Source: Episyrphus balteatus
Taxonomy: Eukaryota; Arthropoda; Insecta; Diptera; Syrphidae
Direction: 5' to 3'
Length of the DNA: 64,000 nt
Assembly: GCF_945859705.1 (NCBI RefSeq)
Contig: NC_079135.1
Coordinates: 80,174,253 to 80,238,252, forward strand
The notes under the pieces were generated by a model that worked only from the letters and a program-made list of their open reading frames with translations, was not told where the DNA came from and did not search any database. Position numbers and translations under genes: made by a program. This document shows, piece by piece, positions 47,080 through 58,833 of the stretch (its first letter is position 1; each line of letters starts with the position of its first letter).

Positions 47080-48752
47080 ACGATGAGAACTCGTCGCCTG
47101 AGAATTGTTTTGTCGTATACTCCAATTTTGGAATTTTGGGAAATCGCATTTTAAGGTTTGAGCTTTTATAAAAAAAAAACTGGCCGATAGATTTTTTTCA
47201 ATTTTTAATAGAATATTTTGTGCGATATCTTCTTCATATTTATGTTGTCAAAATTGTCACATCTATTTTAGTTTTCAAATTATCAAGGTTTTTATCCAAA
47301 ATCAGTTTGTCGTAAACGCCACCAAAATCAACTTTTTTTCCATCCCGTACACGTACGACAAAGTAGGCGCACGTACAACATTCCAATACTAAAAAATAAA
47401 TAAAAAAATTTTCACAGTTCGTTTTTATTTATTAATTAAACATTTAAAAAATAGTTTCTTATTACATAGAAGTAGTATTGGTTTGACTTAGAGGCTCAAT
47501 TATTAAAATAAATATAGATTTAAAATAAAGAAAAACCAAAAAATATGACCATAAACATAAAAAAAATTTTAAAAATATCTTAACAAAAAATAAAAGTCAT
47601 CCTTCGGCTATGAAATATGAAAGAAATAAAATAAAAATAAACCAAGTTTGGTTCAATTAATAAATTGATATATGGTCATAAATAAAAGTAAATTTAATAA
47701 ATATCAAACTAAAGAATCATATAATAAAACGGCAAACACTTATTTTGTGGTACAAAATACGCGGCCCACAAAAACCGAAGGGGCATAAATTATATACCGA
47801 ACGATAAGAAATTTTATCTAGATGTGCAGAATGTATACTTTATTTATTTTTTTTACCGAAATAGATAAAAAACATAAATTAAAATTGAGGAAAAAAAAAG
47901 CTGAACCACGCCCTCTCCCTTCTGGAAGTGGAAACTTCTAAAAGCAAAGACGGAAACCTTCGAAGACATTCTCGAATTTCGAATAAAATTAAGTGTTGCA
48001 TATTCTTAGTAGTTAATAAAGTGATTTATATAGTGTGCTTATTTGAGCATAAATAAAAGCTACAATTGGCACTCGAATTTTGAGTGCGGGGTCGGCTAGT
48101 TTATTCTAATTTTTTTTATTTACATAGTACATATTTATAAGCGGTACTTGCGACCGAGGATGAGGCCAAGTATCTAGAGGCAGGAACAAACGACAAGAAC
48201 CATGACAAAATTAAATACAACATTTGAGATTTCTCTCAGATGCACATTTTTCTTCCTTGTACCTTTAGGAATAGTGCAAAACCTCAAGTACCACAAAGCT
48301 TAATGCAGCCCTTAGTTTTTAAATTCATTGTCCTTATAGCACATGAAGTCCTTTTTTTCAATAAATACTTTTCTAGTAGGTTTATTATATTTGTTTATAT
48401 TCTATTTACCTACATACATGTAAGACAAAACAAGTTCGAAATTTTCTACCCTATCTGTTTTGTACGACGTACGACAAAACAATACTGAAGAAAAAAAAGC
48501 TTAAAAATACATAGAATTTTTGTCGTAAACGCCAAAAGTTGGCGCTTACGACAAACCAACGCTAATCCGATGCTTATTTTGTGGATATACGACAAAATGC
48601 ACACTAATTATCTCAGTAACGGTAAACGATAGGACAAATCTGATAACAGAAATGAAAAGAGAACGTTCTAAAACCTATTACTACATATCCAGTTTAAAAA
48701 AGTGCATTTTGGCGTTTACGACAAAACAACTCTCGGGCGACGAACTGTTACG
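47080..48752. mobile_element. 1.67-kb non-autonomous element with TCGTCGCC..GTTTTGTCGTA termini
   Basis: The left end (47090-47118: CTCGTCGCCTGAGAATTG, then TTTTGTCGTATACTCC) and the right end (inverse of TTCGTCGCCCGAGAGTTG, then TTTTGTCGTAAACGCC, 48711-48743) form an imperfect inverted repeat of about 40 bp. The motif TTTTGTCGTAAACGCC also recurs inside near both ends: 47306, 48463-48484, 48521-48560 (where it forms a hairpin) and 48590. Repeated subterminal motifs are typical binding sites for a transposase. There is no transposase frame. The interior is AT-rich except at 47900-48110, where the sequence is more complex. Confidence 0.6.
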
Positions 48753-49042
48753 ATAAATTAAACAGATTGTGGATATACAGTAATCTAAATTTTTTCGTAA
48801 ACCTTATTTACATCATGGTAAATGTTTATTAAGAAAGGTCCAAAAAGGATTTCAACGGTGGATGGTATTGACAACAACGACAGAAGCCTTATTATTAACT
48901 TATGGCTGAATAGCAATAGTGATTAGAACGTATCCAACTTTCCCAAGAATTCCGTCAACAAAGAATTTATATCTGTTAATAAAAAACCTGCCTAAACACT
49001 TGACTAAATTGCTATCAGTTTTATTTCACTAAAAAATCCTAA
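48753..49042. other. Non-coding spacer
   Basis: Nothing recognised. Confidence 0.5.
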
Positions 49043-49290
49043 GAGCTAATACCTCGTATGCTGCTCATGCGAAACGAAATTTTTCGTCGGTCTCCGGCAG
49101 AAAAACGAAATGCTTATGAAATCTGAATCTCAAATGCCCCCGGCAATTATTTGTGCGCGAAAAATTAGGGCAGACTTTTCAGACAGCAGCGTCAAAAAAT
49201 TGCAGAATGAAATTTTTCGTTTCATTTTCAGTGTGTCATTTTTGCATGGAATTTTTTGTTTCACATCAGTTGCATACCAGGCTTAAAAAC
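49043..49290. mobile_element. MITE, copy 1 of a GCGAAACGAAA-ended family
   Basis: AGCTAATACCTCGTATGCTG, then CTCATGCGAAACGAAA, at the left is matched by the inverse (TTTGTTTCACATCAGTTG, then CATACCAGGCTTA) at the right, as an imperfect inverted repeat of about 30 bp. A shorter relative with the same ends lies at 49497-49694. The interior is non-coding. Confidence 0.55.
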
Positions 49291-49496
49291 GAACTTTTTT
49301 TGAGCACCTAGAGGTGCCTAAGAGGGTTTCCAACTTTTTGGTTGGAAACAAAAGAGAACAATATTTTTGTCAGAATAAAAAACGTTATAAAAACATTTGC
49401 TTTACTAATAAATAAAATTAAAAATATGAGTTTTACATTAAAAAAAAAAATTAAATTAAAGAAGCTCTTACATTTTATTATTGATAATAATAATTA

Positions 49497-49694
49497 AAGC
49501 TTAGTACGCAGCTGAAGCGAAACGAAAATTTTGTAAGCCCTTAAGTCAATTATGTCAAAGTCAAAGTATCTAATAATAAATAATACAAATTCAAGAAAAA
49601 ATATCAGAAAATAAGAAACAGAAAAAAAATCGTTCAAGATTTCTTTGTGCTATTTTTGTATGGAACATTTCGATTCAGATGCGTACTAGGCTTA
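49497..49694. mobile_element. MITE, copy 2 of the same family
   Basis: TAGTACGCAGCTGAAGCGAA at the left and the inverse of TAGTACGCATCTGAATCGAA at the right form a terminal inverted repeat of about 23 bp. Flanks read AGCT/GGCTTA. Copies 1 and 2 are only about 200 bp apart, suggesting a local preference or a common target. Confidence 0.6.
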
Positions 49695-50343
49695 AAACAA
49701 TGTCACCAAAAACTAGCATTTCTAGCTAAAATAAAAAAAAAGAAAAAAACAAAGATTAAAATAACATCGCAGAATTCATACATATGTAAGTATTTCAGTT
49801 TAAAAACTGGGGTTAGCAAGTAACAAGAAAAATAATTTTGCGAACGTGTTTACGTTGGCTTTTGTTTTTGAATGCAAATTCTAAAATATTTTTAAGAACA
49901 AAAGTAGCATACTTTTTACAAAACAAATGTTATAAACATTTATAAATTTTAATGAATGTACCTACCTAATGTATTATTCATTTTGAAAAAGGAGGACATA
50001 TAAAAACTCAAGAGGTAAGGAGGACAAAAAAGTAAAAAGGAGGACTGTCCTCCCAAAAGGACAGTTGGGAACCCTCTTAAAAAATCAGAACCTCCAAGAA
50101 CAAAAGTTCTAATCTCATCAAGACAGTCCAATATTAAAAAAAAATTTTTTTTTGCTAACAAGTAATTTTTTCAAATGATTTTTTTAATGAAAGTTTTTCG
50201 CTTTCGTACAAATAAAAAAAATCGGCGACGTTATCACGTATATCGTCCGTAAACCGACTGTTTAGAAAACCAATTTTATTTTTTTTGTCTTCCAAAATCG
50301 CGACATGCGAACACGAGTTTTTTAACATACATTCATAGTCCTA
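49695..50343. other. Non-coding stretch
   Basis: No gene recognised. The palindromic GGAGGACTGTCCTCC occurs at 50038-50052 as the centre of a GGAGGA-rich patch (49990-50052). Confidence 0.5.
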
Positions 50344-51054
50344 TACACCGAAAAAAAAACCAATATCAATTTAACATTTTTTAAATATCAAATTACATTT
50401 TTTAAATATCAGCCAAAAATGCTCTATAAAATGTGTTTTATGATATTTAAAATGTTAAAACAACATTTTTATTATCAGGATGATATTTAAATGTCACATT
50501 TTGGAAATTTTTGTTTGATATTTTACTATCATTTTTTCATATCAAATTCTCATTCCAAGTTATTGAAAAATATTAAATAAAAAATTCTTTATGTGTACTA
50601 ATTTAAAGGCACTTTGTGTTTTTTTGAAGTAAAATGTATGATTTACTGAGAAAATTTGATCGGCACTAAGATTTTACTTCACATAGTTTGGGAGAAAATA
50701 ACAAAACAATTACATATATCAGCTATAATAGAAAAAATAATATTACCATTATTTTGTAAAGAATATTCCCTTTCAGTAATGTTTTGAAAAAAGAAAGAAA
50801 ATTCTTAAAATAATAAAAATAATAAAAATGAAAAGGAAAGAAATAGGTTTCATTATAATAAACTAAAACGTAAAATCTAGTCAAAATTTATATTTTAATT
50901 GTCAAAGTGAAATTTTCACTATCCCATCTGAAATTAAAAAAAGTCAAAATGATATAAAAAAATATCAAAATTGATATTTTAATTGTTGGACGACTTTTGT
51001 CACTGAAAAATGTTAATTTAATAGCTGTTATTATCAAATTTTTTTTTCGGTGTA
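50344..51054. mobile_element. 707-bp MITE with CACCGAAAAAAAA ends and TA target site
   Basis: The element (50346-51052) begins CACCGAAAAAAAA, ends with the inverse TTTTTTTCGGTG, and has TA on each side. The interior is rich in ATATCAAATT and TTGATATTTT pieces in both orientations. TA duplication indicates a Tc1/mariner/pogo-type element. Non-coding. Confidence 0.7.
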
Positions 51055-51100
51055 CCATTCTACCTAACCTATACATAAAACAATTCCAATAAACGTACAT

Positions 51101-51532
51101 TGAGGGAAAAAACAACTTAAAATCAACGAAAACCACGTTGATTCAACTATTTTTCTGAATGATTTTGCGTTGAAGACGAAAATTTTAAAATCAAAGTAGA
51201 ACATCGTTATTTTAAAGCCGTTATAAAACATTTTTAAATCAAAGTTGTTTCAACTTTGAAAAAAAGGCATCAATTTATTAAAAAAAAAAAACTGGCAGCC
51301 GCTAGGGGTCGAACGTAAAACTCTTGGGTCACTAGGCGAATGCTCTACTACTGTGCTATCTCACTGTTGGAAATTAAAGTGATAAAATGCTACAAAAGCT
51401 GAAGTCCGACAAAAATAAAAAATAACATTCTTAAGTTATTTCAATTTTAATTTAAACATATTTCATGTTAGTTTTTTCAACATTAAATTAACGTTGAACA
51501 TATTACATTTTACGTTGCAGTTTTTCCCTGAG
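51101..51532. mobile_element. About 430-bp element with TGAGGGAAAAA ends
   Basis: The left end TGAGGGAAAAAACAACTTAA and the right end (inverse TCAGGGAAAAACTGCAACG) form an imperfect terminal inverted repeat of about 28 bp. The element carries the tRNA-like segment listed separately. AACGTTGA/TCAACG pieces repeat inside both ends. Superfamily not assigned. Confidence 0.55.
51292..51368 (-). other. tRNA-derived sequence (degenerate), possible SINE head
   Basis: Read on the minus strand, TAGCACAGTAGTAGAGC (51358-51342) matches the RNA polymerase III A box. CGTTCGACCCC (51314-51304) matches the B box with tRNA-like spacing, and between them ATTCGCCTAGTGACCCAAG looks like an anticodon arm. The acceptor stem does not pair well, so this is not a working tRNA gene. 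Confidence 0.5.
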
Positions 51533-54500
51533 TGAAAAAGTGAAAAAAATTGTTTCTTTCCATTTTTATGGAATAGAGGTCAGGTTCAGGCTAATAATAT
51601 AAGATTCAAGCAAATCATCTAAATCTAAATCGACTCTAAAAAGTCTCAACTAAAAACTTCAGTTGTAACCAATAAAGCCTATACCTTAAAAAAACTGGAA
51701 CTTGGACAACTTAAAATGAAACTTGCAATTCAAATGAACTTTGTCAATTTCAAGTAAAAGTGGAATGTAACCAAGATGAAAAATAAAGAAATTCGTATCA
51801 AATTTTACCTGGTTAATATCAGTCAATTCTGATTGATAAGCTCACCTGAAACTGTTAATTAGTTTTCAGGAGAACCACCTGTAAGGGTCTTATTTGTCAA
51901 TATTGTTCGGTCTTGTATTTTATTTACAATTAAGTAGGTACATGTAGCCCCATTTGCAAGGAATACAACAAAAATAAAAACAAATCCACACCTTTCACTA
52001 ACTACATACTCGTCACGTACCTATAGATGAAAATTTCGGTACAAAAAAGATATATGTAGAAATTCAAGATAGACAGAGGAGAGAAAGAGAGAGAGAGAAA
52101 AACAAAAAAGCGTTCATAGAATTAATTATTCCGGTCGAATTTCATTCAAAGCAAACCCATTTACCAGATTTTCTACGGACATTATTTCGAAGAGGGATGG
52201 ATGCAGCATAGCACAGCATCAGCATCAGCATAGCATAGCAATGACAGAAGCAGCATTCAGCATCAGGAATTGAAGCCCTGAGATTTGCATTTACAAAGTG
52301 TGTGTACATATACTTGGGACAAGGGTGGAATACTCCCTTGGGAAGAATCAAAATTAACACTTCGGGCTATTTTCGAAACAAAAAGCTGGCCCAAGCCAAG
52401 AGTATTCTTATTGTTGTTTTAAACTAAAAGAAAGAAAATGATGGAAGCTGGAGCAGAACATTTAAAAACCTTAACAAAAAAAAAAGGAAAGTGCATACAC
52501 ACATACAACGTATTATACATTATTATATAAGTTTTACTTTAAAATTCACCTGCGACGAGTTAAATGGTTGAAATGAGAATTAAAAATTTAGGTCAAGTGC
52601 TAGCGTATTAAAACATTAAAAAATACGAGTAAGTAGGTGAAAAGGGTGTAAAAAGTGTTGTATTTCTGTAAAACGCCTTGATTCCCACAATGATACTGAA
52701 AACTTTCCCATAGCAGTTTAAAGTTTTTTATTATTAAAGTTCAGTTTTCGAATTGAACGAAGAATTTTCTGGAAGAAAGGAAGTTTTTGGTAACTATCAT
52801 CGGTTTTTATGGATAATAGCATCACTGTCGAATGTTTTTCCGATGCTTAGAAAATGTTCACGGTGACACAAAAACTATTATGGGCTGAGGTGACGTAAGA
52901 CGAGTTTCCTTCTCGAAAGCCAAATGCCAAACTGCATCTTTAAGAAGATCGAAATTTCCTTTAGCCTTCTAAAAATGACTTCTGAATTTTGCTGATGTTG
53001 TTAACGAGAAGTATTTTTTTGTTAAAAGAAATTATATCTCTTTTCCATTCTTCACTGTTAAGGAAGCTTGTGAAAATAACACTTATTGCAGCTAGCAATA
53101 GCGTATACAGGGGGAGGGGGTCCCGGGGTCATGATCCCCCCAAGAACTCAAAACTTAAACAAGAAATTGTTATGTGCTACTAAATTCTTTTGAGTAAGAT
53201 GATTTTCAAAATGTCGAAGTTTTAGAACATGAACGAAAATGAAAAGTGAACAAAATTTTCGGTATTCAAACCAACTATTTTCCCATATTTGGCAATGTGG
53301 TCATATTTTTAGCGACCGCTATGCTGGATTACGATTATTTTGATTCGTTCGATAATATAAGCATAAGGCATTGTACAGTTTTGTATGGATTTAAAATCCA
53401 AATAATTTTTTACTTTTGACTAAATAATAGATAAGAATATTAGCCTTGTCTAAAGGCAAATTAAATATCTAAGCAAGCTTGGGTCACTTAAAATAAACTT
53501 CTAAAATCAATTTTAGAAAATATAATAAATATAACTCAATGTGTTTTTTTATATTTTAAACCGCTGATAAATACCTGAAAGCTGACGAAATCAGAGCCGA
53601 ATATTTTAAAATCCTTAGTAAGTGATCTAAAGCAGTTCTTTAATTAGTTTTGCAGTTTGAAATTTCGAAAAAGATATCCACCCTAAAACTAGCATAATTT
53701 TTTTTTAATTACGCCAAAAATATTTTTTGTCTTTACTATTTTGACAGAGGTATTTGAATCCTGTAACCCTTTCGTCCTAAAGGAAATACAAATTCGCAAA
53801 ACAAAATTTAAAAAAAATTGCATTTTCAAATGCAATTTTTTTTGCAAAACTTTGCGATTCGTTTGATTGAGGTTAGGAAGACAATTAATTCGAAAGTTAC
53901 CAGTGTTATTAAATAAAAATGATTTCAATTGTAAGTGCAAAATTGGCAAAAATAACGAAATTACACGCTTGAAATTTTTGACTAAAAGTGACTGAAAGTC
54001 AATTGGAAAAAAGTCAAAAACGTAAGCCAATGCTGTGCAAAACTGACGAACCAACGTTGTCCAAACTCATAAAAAACACGATCAAATGATAAATTGGGTT
54101 ATTTAAGAGTAAATTTTCGGCAATTTTATTTATTTATTTTTTTTTTTTAAGAAAACCCCATCTTTGAACTCGGAAATGGTTTCGTATATAGATTTCAAAA
54201 AAAATACGTAAAATGTTTTTATAATTTCAAAGAAATATTGATATTTTACAAATTCATGTGGCCTTAAATGCATATTTAAAGTGCATATTTTCTATTTTTA
54301 GGAGCATATTTTAAGTGCATATGTTTCATTTTTAAGTGCATGAAAATCCTATCCCTATACATTACACTGTACTTTAAAGACAGTATGGTCTTAATAGGTC
54401 AGACTTAAGGCTAAACCCTAAACAAAAGCAAACGAATCACACAACGTTTTTGTTTGGTTATTTTTAGAACTCTTTGGAACTGTTCGATTCGAAATGCAAA

Positions 54501-55225
54501 ACGAACAAACAAACTTTAATTTTTTTAATTCAAATAGTACCTACATTTTCAAGTTTATGACTACTATCAAAACTTTTGTAAAACAAAATTTGGCATTTTT
54601 TGGTCCATAATTTTTATTTTTCATTTGGACATTGCACGGTGCAAACCTGAGCCTTCAACTGTTCAGAGCTGCAATTTTATTAGCTTTTTACTCTAAATAT
54701 TTCAATAATAGCATGTACTTTTTTGAGTTTTAATTAATGCTTCCCGTTTTCCATAATAAAATATCGAAAAAACTGTCGTCCAGAGGGATTTCTCCTCTTA
54801 ACAGTGTGTCTTCAGGCCTGAAAAAAAAAACAACCATAAAACAGATATTTATACTATATAGAATACTGAAGAAGACCTCAAAACATCAACATACATCAAC
54901 ACTTTATGTTTTTCAAAACGGGTTATTTGATCCTGAATAGAGTGGAGCTCTGTAGTAATATGAACGCCAATATTGGAAGAAACTCAACCGAAACGATTGA
55001 AACGACCAAGGAGCATTGAAGAACCAATCGAGCTACTACATTCTATTCAAAAATTGGATTTAGGCGAAGAAAATTACTGAAACATGTTAAGCAAATGAAA
55101 ATAGACGCTCCATCCAATATACATATTCTTCAACGCCAAGACTGATGGACTGATGCAAAATGTCAAATGTCTACTAGAACTTGGAAAGAGAGGCCTAAAT
55201 GCATCTTTGACATTAAGAGTACCTA
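51533..55225. other. Non-coding stretch
   Basis: No gene recognised. Minor structures are a GA-rich run at about 52079-52110, an imperfect GCATCA/GCATAGCA run at 52203-52250, and a G/C-rich patch GGGGGAGGGGGTCCCGGGGT at about 53110-53129. The 121-codon minus-strand frame at 54054-53689 is low-complexity. Confidence 0.5.
52203..52250. repeat. Imperfect GCATCA/GCATAGCA short tandem repeats
   Basis: CAGCATAGCA and CAGCATCA-like words alternate about seven times. Confidence 0.75.
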
Positions 55226-56437
55226 CTAATGTGGGTCAATTTTGGGTTTTTTTCGAATTTCAAATCGTAATAGCACGGAAATGTTGTGAATGGTGAAGAC
55301 TAAGAAGGGGTTATAAAAAAAATCGGTTAATATCTTCAATCCGCGCATCGGCTCTAAAGCTTAAAAAAATATTTAAAAAATGATATTTTTACAAAAAAAA
55401 AAAATTGAACACCCTAAAATCTTTTTTCTTTTAATAAAATAGCTTTGGACAACCTTTATATTAGCTAAATATTAAGTAGAAAAAAAAATTGTTCAAATTG
55501 GGTAATAAGGACTTCCGGTCGCACATGCGTTTTGAAATTTGTCGAAATATGGCAAAATTCCTATTTTTACGAATTTTTTTTAATGGTTTAGACTTTAGAC
55601 TATTTGGTAAATTATTATTTTTACCAAATTTGAAGTAAAAATGAAGTTGGCACACTCAGTGAATGCTATGAACTCGTTAAAGATTTGAAAATTTGTCGGT
55701 CAAGAGGGATTTGACTATGTATCATTCTCCTCGTAGCACAGTGGTGCTTTATGGCGTCAAAAATCATTTACATGGCCATTTCTTAACGAAAAGTCATACA
55801 ATTTGGGACACTGAAGCATATTAGTATGAGAAATATGAAAAATCTTCCAACTTTTATTTTTTCAAAATGGTGGTTCCAAAATGGCGGACAGAATAAGCGT
55901 TTATAGAATTTTCTTTTACAAAACTTCAGTGTCCCAAATTTCATGACTTTTCGTCAAGAAATGGCCGTGTAAATGATTTTTGACGCCATATTTTCAAATC
56001 TTTAACGAGTTCATAGCATTCACTGATTGTGTCAACTTAATTTTTACTTCAAATTTGGTAAAAATAATAATTTACCAAATAGTCTAAAGTCTAAACCATT
56101 AAAAAAAATTCGTAAAAATAGGAATTTTGCCATATTTCGACAAATTTCAAAACGCATGTGCGACCGGAAGTCCTTACCCAATTTGAACAATTTTTTTTCA
56201 ACTTAATATTTAGCTAATATAAAGGTTGTCCAAAGCTATTTTATTACAAAAAAAAGATGTTTGTGTAAAAATACCATTTTTTAAATATTTTTTCAAGCTT
56301 TAGAGCCGATGCGCGAATTGAAGATATTAACAGATTTTGATAATTTTGTAACCCCTTCTTAGTCTTCACCATTCACAACTTTTCTGCGCTATTACGATTT
56401 GAAATTCGAAAAAAACCCAAAAACGACCCACCTTAGC
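55226..56437. repeat. 1.2-kb long inverted repeat (hairpin) with a 107-bp loop
   Basis: The left arm (55226-55816) and right arm (55924-56437) are reverse complements over more than 500 bp with scattered differences. For instance, GACTTCCGGTCGCACATGCG at 55510-55529 matches its inverse at 56153-56172, and GGGACACTGAAG at 55805-55816 matches its inverse at 55924-55935. The left arm alone carries a 58-bp insertion (55693-55750) that contains TCGTAGCACAGTGG, similar to a tRNA A box. No protein frame spans it. It is either a palindromic foldback transposon or an inverted duplication. If transcribed it would fold into long double-stranded RNA. Confidence 0.85.
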
Positions 56438-56565
56438 ACTTACTTATACTTATAAGACCAAAACGATCATTTATTTTTGCAGTGTAGTATATACCTCCTG
56501 GTTCTGACACTTGTCTGAATGCGGGACGAGTTCCGTATTGCCATAATTCTAAGTCTAATTAGCTG
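56438..56565. other. Short spacer
   Basis: Nothing recognised. Confidence 0.5.
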
Positions 56566-56805
56566 TCATCGTAAGCCCTTTCGCAATGTCAAAGCATATT
56601 CCGTGAAATCTTCTAATTTTTCTTCTAATTCTTTGATTCTTTCTAAATCGGCTACTACTCCAAATACTTGCCAATCATTTCTGAAATAATCTTCGTTTTC
56701 TTGGGCGGAATTCATATAGTCGTCACTCAAGTTATGAAATATCTTAAGTATTCGCTCAAGCGAATCCTTATTCATAGTCATCACTGGAGTCGAAATTTTT
56801 CTCAA
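56566..56805 (-). CDS. Unidentified acidic, helical open frame (probably a gene relic)
   Basis: On the minus strand a frame of about 80 codons ends in TAA-free DNA at a TGA (56568-56566). Met codons lie at 56778 and 56772, and the frame stays open upstream to about 56845 (SSSKKASSNVHLRKIS). The translation is hydrophilic and predicted helical, e.g. DLERIKELEEKLEDFTEYAL, with coiled-coil-like spacing, and is clearly better than neighbouring frames. Just upstream, ATGTCCTTCGCC (56870-56859) starts a short frame that lies one base out of register, across an A9 run. This may therefore be a frameshifted gene or mobile-element protein. No family is recognised. Confidence 0.35.
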   Translation of the reverse strand: MRKISTPVMTMNKDSLERILKIFHNLSDDYMNSAQENEDYFRNDWQVFGVVADLERIKELEEKLEDFTEYALTLRKGLR

Positions 56806-56859
56806 GTGAACGTTTGAGGAGGCTTTTTTACTTGAGGAATCGCTTTAGTTTTTTTTTTG

Positions 56860-58057
56860 GCGAAGGACATTTTATATATTTTTAAATATTGTTTAATCGC
56901 TACAAATCAAACCCATGCGATATGGCGAAGTATTAAAAAAATGTTTTTTTGATGACAGTTAATTCAAATCAGTCAAAATTTGAGCGATTGCTTGAAATAT
57001 TTCTCGCTGAGAAATATCTTAACTCTAGTAAAGACTATGAATTCCGCTCAAAGCCCCGTGCCCTGTAAAAATTTTTTTTAAGTAAATTATACAAGATTGC
57101 AAAATAAGAGGGAATGGACATTCCTTGGTTTTTTTGTTGGTTAAGTTCCTGGGTCTTGACATCAGTTTCCATTCATTAATTTTAATTTCTCTTAATTTTC
57201 CTTGTTCCGAAACTAATAACATAAATAACTCTTCTATTAATTGAAGATTTGTATATGTAAAAACTACAACAAATTTGATTATTAGAAGCAACTATGTTTC
57301 GATAAGTGTTTAATGGTCAAAAATTGCTATTATTCTGGCTTTAAATAAAATTCAAGAAATAGGCAATTTCAAAGTCTTTTACTCGTGCTTTTAGGTTTTT
57401 TAGAAACTGATGAAAAACAGAATAAAAATAAATACAAGGGGTTATTAATCATTTTGGATTAAGTTCTTGAAGTCCTGCAGAGAAGAATAATGAAAAAGTT
57501 AAAAGAAATACAAATAAAAATAAAGACAAGGGCGTTACGGCCAGAACATCTCCCAGCAGGGAGCATCACTTACAATTTTGTTTCGTTTTTTTTTTCTGTA
57601 ATTTAATTAAATTTTATTTCTCCTGATATTCATTTTTAAATTAAGAAAAAAGCAAAAAAAAAAAACTTCCTAATTGAACTGTCCATTCTATGGATCAATG
57701 ATGCTAAAGCTAAGTGTTGACTTGTTTTTATTCGATTTCAGTGGATACAGCATTTTTTTTTTTTAAAGAAACCTAATTAATTAGGCAATGTGCGAATCGA
57801 GTATAATGATTGTGTGATTTTGAGGCTCACTAAGATTCAGTACAAGAAGTAGGTCTTTGAATGCAAATTAATTCAATTAGGAATAGTTATATACATGCTT
57901 TGGTGCATAGTGAGCAAAGGAAAAAAGTTAATTGTAAGCACTCTATTTTACTTTTAATTTCACAAACGAAATAGTTACAATATTGAGCATTAATCTATAA
58001 GTTTTAGTTTTCCTCTTACGTCAAGATAAAGTAGCGATCAATAAAAACATTTATATA
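56860..58057. other. Non-coding stretch up to the errantivirus insertion
   Basis: A minus-strand frame at 57291-57025 is partly protein-like, with no domain recognised. The insertion point of the retroelement is TATATA at 58052-58057. Confidence 0.45.
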
Positions 58058-58374
58058 AGTTATCACAGTATAAGTTGTCGTCGCTAACAACACGCGCGAC
58101 ACAACTTAGCTGACACAACATGTTGTCGACCCCAGTCAACACGAGCCAGTGACCAGACTGCAGCGAGGGTTCCCACAGGTGGGAATTCCAGGAATATGAA
58201 GTCAGCAGTACTACAGTCAGCAACACTAACAACATAATAATAAAATTAGGTTTCTTTCGGGCCAACAAAATATATATAATTGAGTTTACTTCTATCAATA
58301 AAAGAGCTCACTTCATTGAGCAAAAAGTACAAAAACTGTTTTTTTTAGTTCATATAATAAACAAATCCATAACT
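58058..58374 (+). repeat. 5' long terminal repeat
   Basis: Boundaries are inferred from the 6-bp inverted ends AGTTAT (58058-58063) and ATAACT (58369-58374), the preceding TATATA target, and the primer site that begins at the last T. Inside are a TATA-like AAAATATATATAATTG (about 58267-58282) and a polyadenylation hexamer AATAAA at 58297-58302. GTTGTCG-type words near the start (58074, 58132) are repeated. Confidence 0.75.
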
Positions 58375-58387
58375 GGCGCCCGAGCAG
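58374..58387 (+). promoter_or_regulatory. tRNA primer binding site
   Basis: TGGCGCCCGAGCAG directly follows (and shares its first T with) the LTR end. It is complementary to the 3' CCA end of lysine tRNA(UUU) except at position 11. Minus-strand DNA synthesis would start here. Confidence 0.8.
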
Positions 58388-58476
58388 ATTATCGCGGAAT
58401 AAATAACCGTTTACTGAAAACCCGTGCAAACTTAAATAAAATAAGTGAAACCCGGTTAAAGTTAAAAAAAAATAAA

Positions 58477-58654
58477 AGTGAATTAAAACACTAAATGCAA
58501 AAAGTGAACTAAGACACTAAAAGCAAATAAAAATAAAAAAAAGTGAATTAAAACACTAAATGCAAAAAGTGAACTAAGACACTAAAAGCAAATAAAAAAA
58601 AAAAAAGTGGATAAAAAGTGGATTAAAACACACAAAAAGTGAACTAAGACAGTG
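58477..58654. repeat. Leader tandem repeat, 65-bp unit
   Basis: AGTGAATTAAAACACTAAAT starts units at 58477 and 58542, and a shortened third unit follows to 58654. Each contains GTGAACTAAGACACTAAAAG or a variant. It lies between the primer site and gag. Confidence 0.85.
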
Positions 58655-58833
58655 CGTAACTCCCCTGAGGAAAAGAGGCCCCCCAGTAGCAACCAGCAAA
58701 AAGGAGGTGAAATTATTTACCAGCCGCCCAGGACATAAGGAAGATGATAATTACAATCATAATAGCGTAAGGAAGTTTATTATTTTTTTAAAAAATTTTT
58801 TTTTCTCAAAAGAAAATTATTTTTAATTTAATT

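Noticed and set aside
47900..48000. Cluster of TTCnnGAA-like heat-shock element pieces
   Set aside because: Only two contiguous units at each place and no gene beside them; heat-shock factor sites need at least three alternating units.
51292..51368. Functional tRNA gene
   Set aside because: A and B boxes are present but the acceptor and anticodon stems do not pair properly; kept only as a tRNA-derived sequence.
53689..54054. 121-codon minus-strand frame
   Set aside because: Phe/Leu/Lys/Asn-rich translation typical of AT-rich non-coding DNA, with no recognisable motif.
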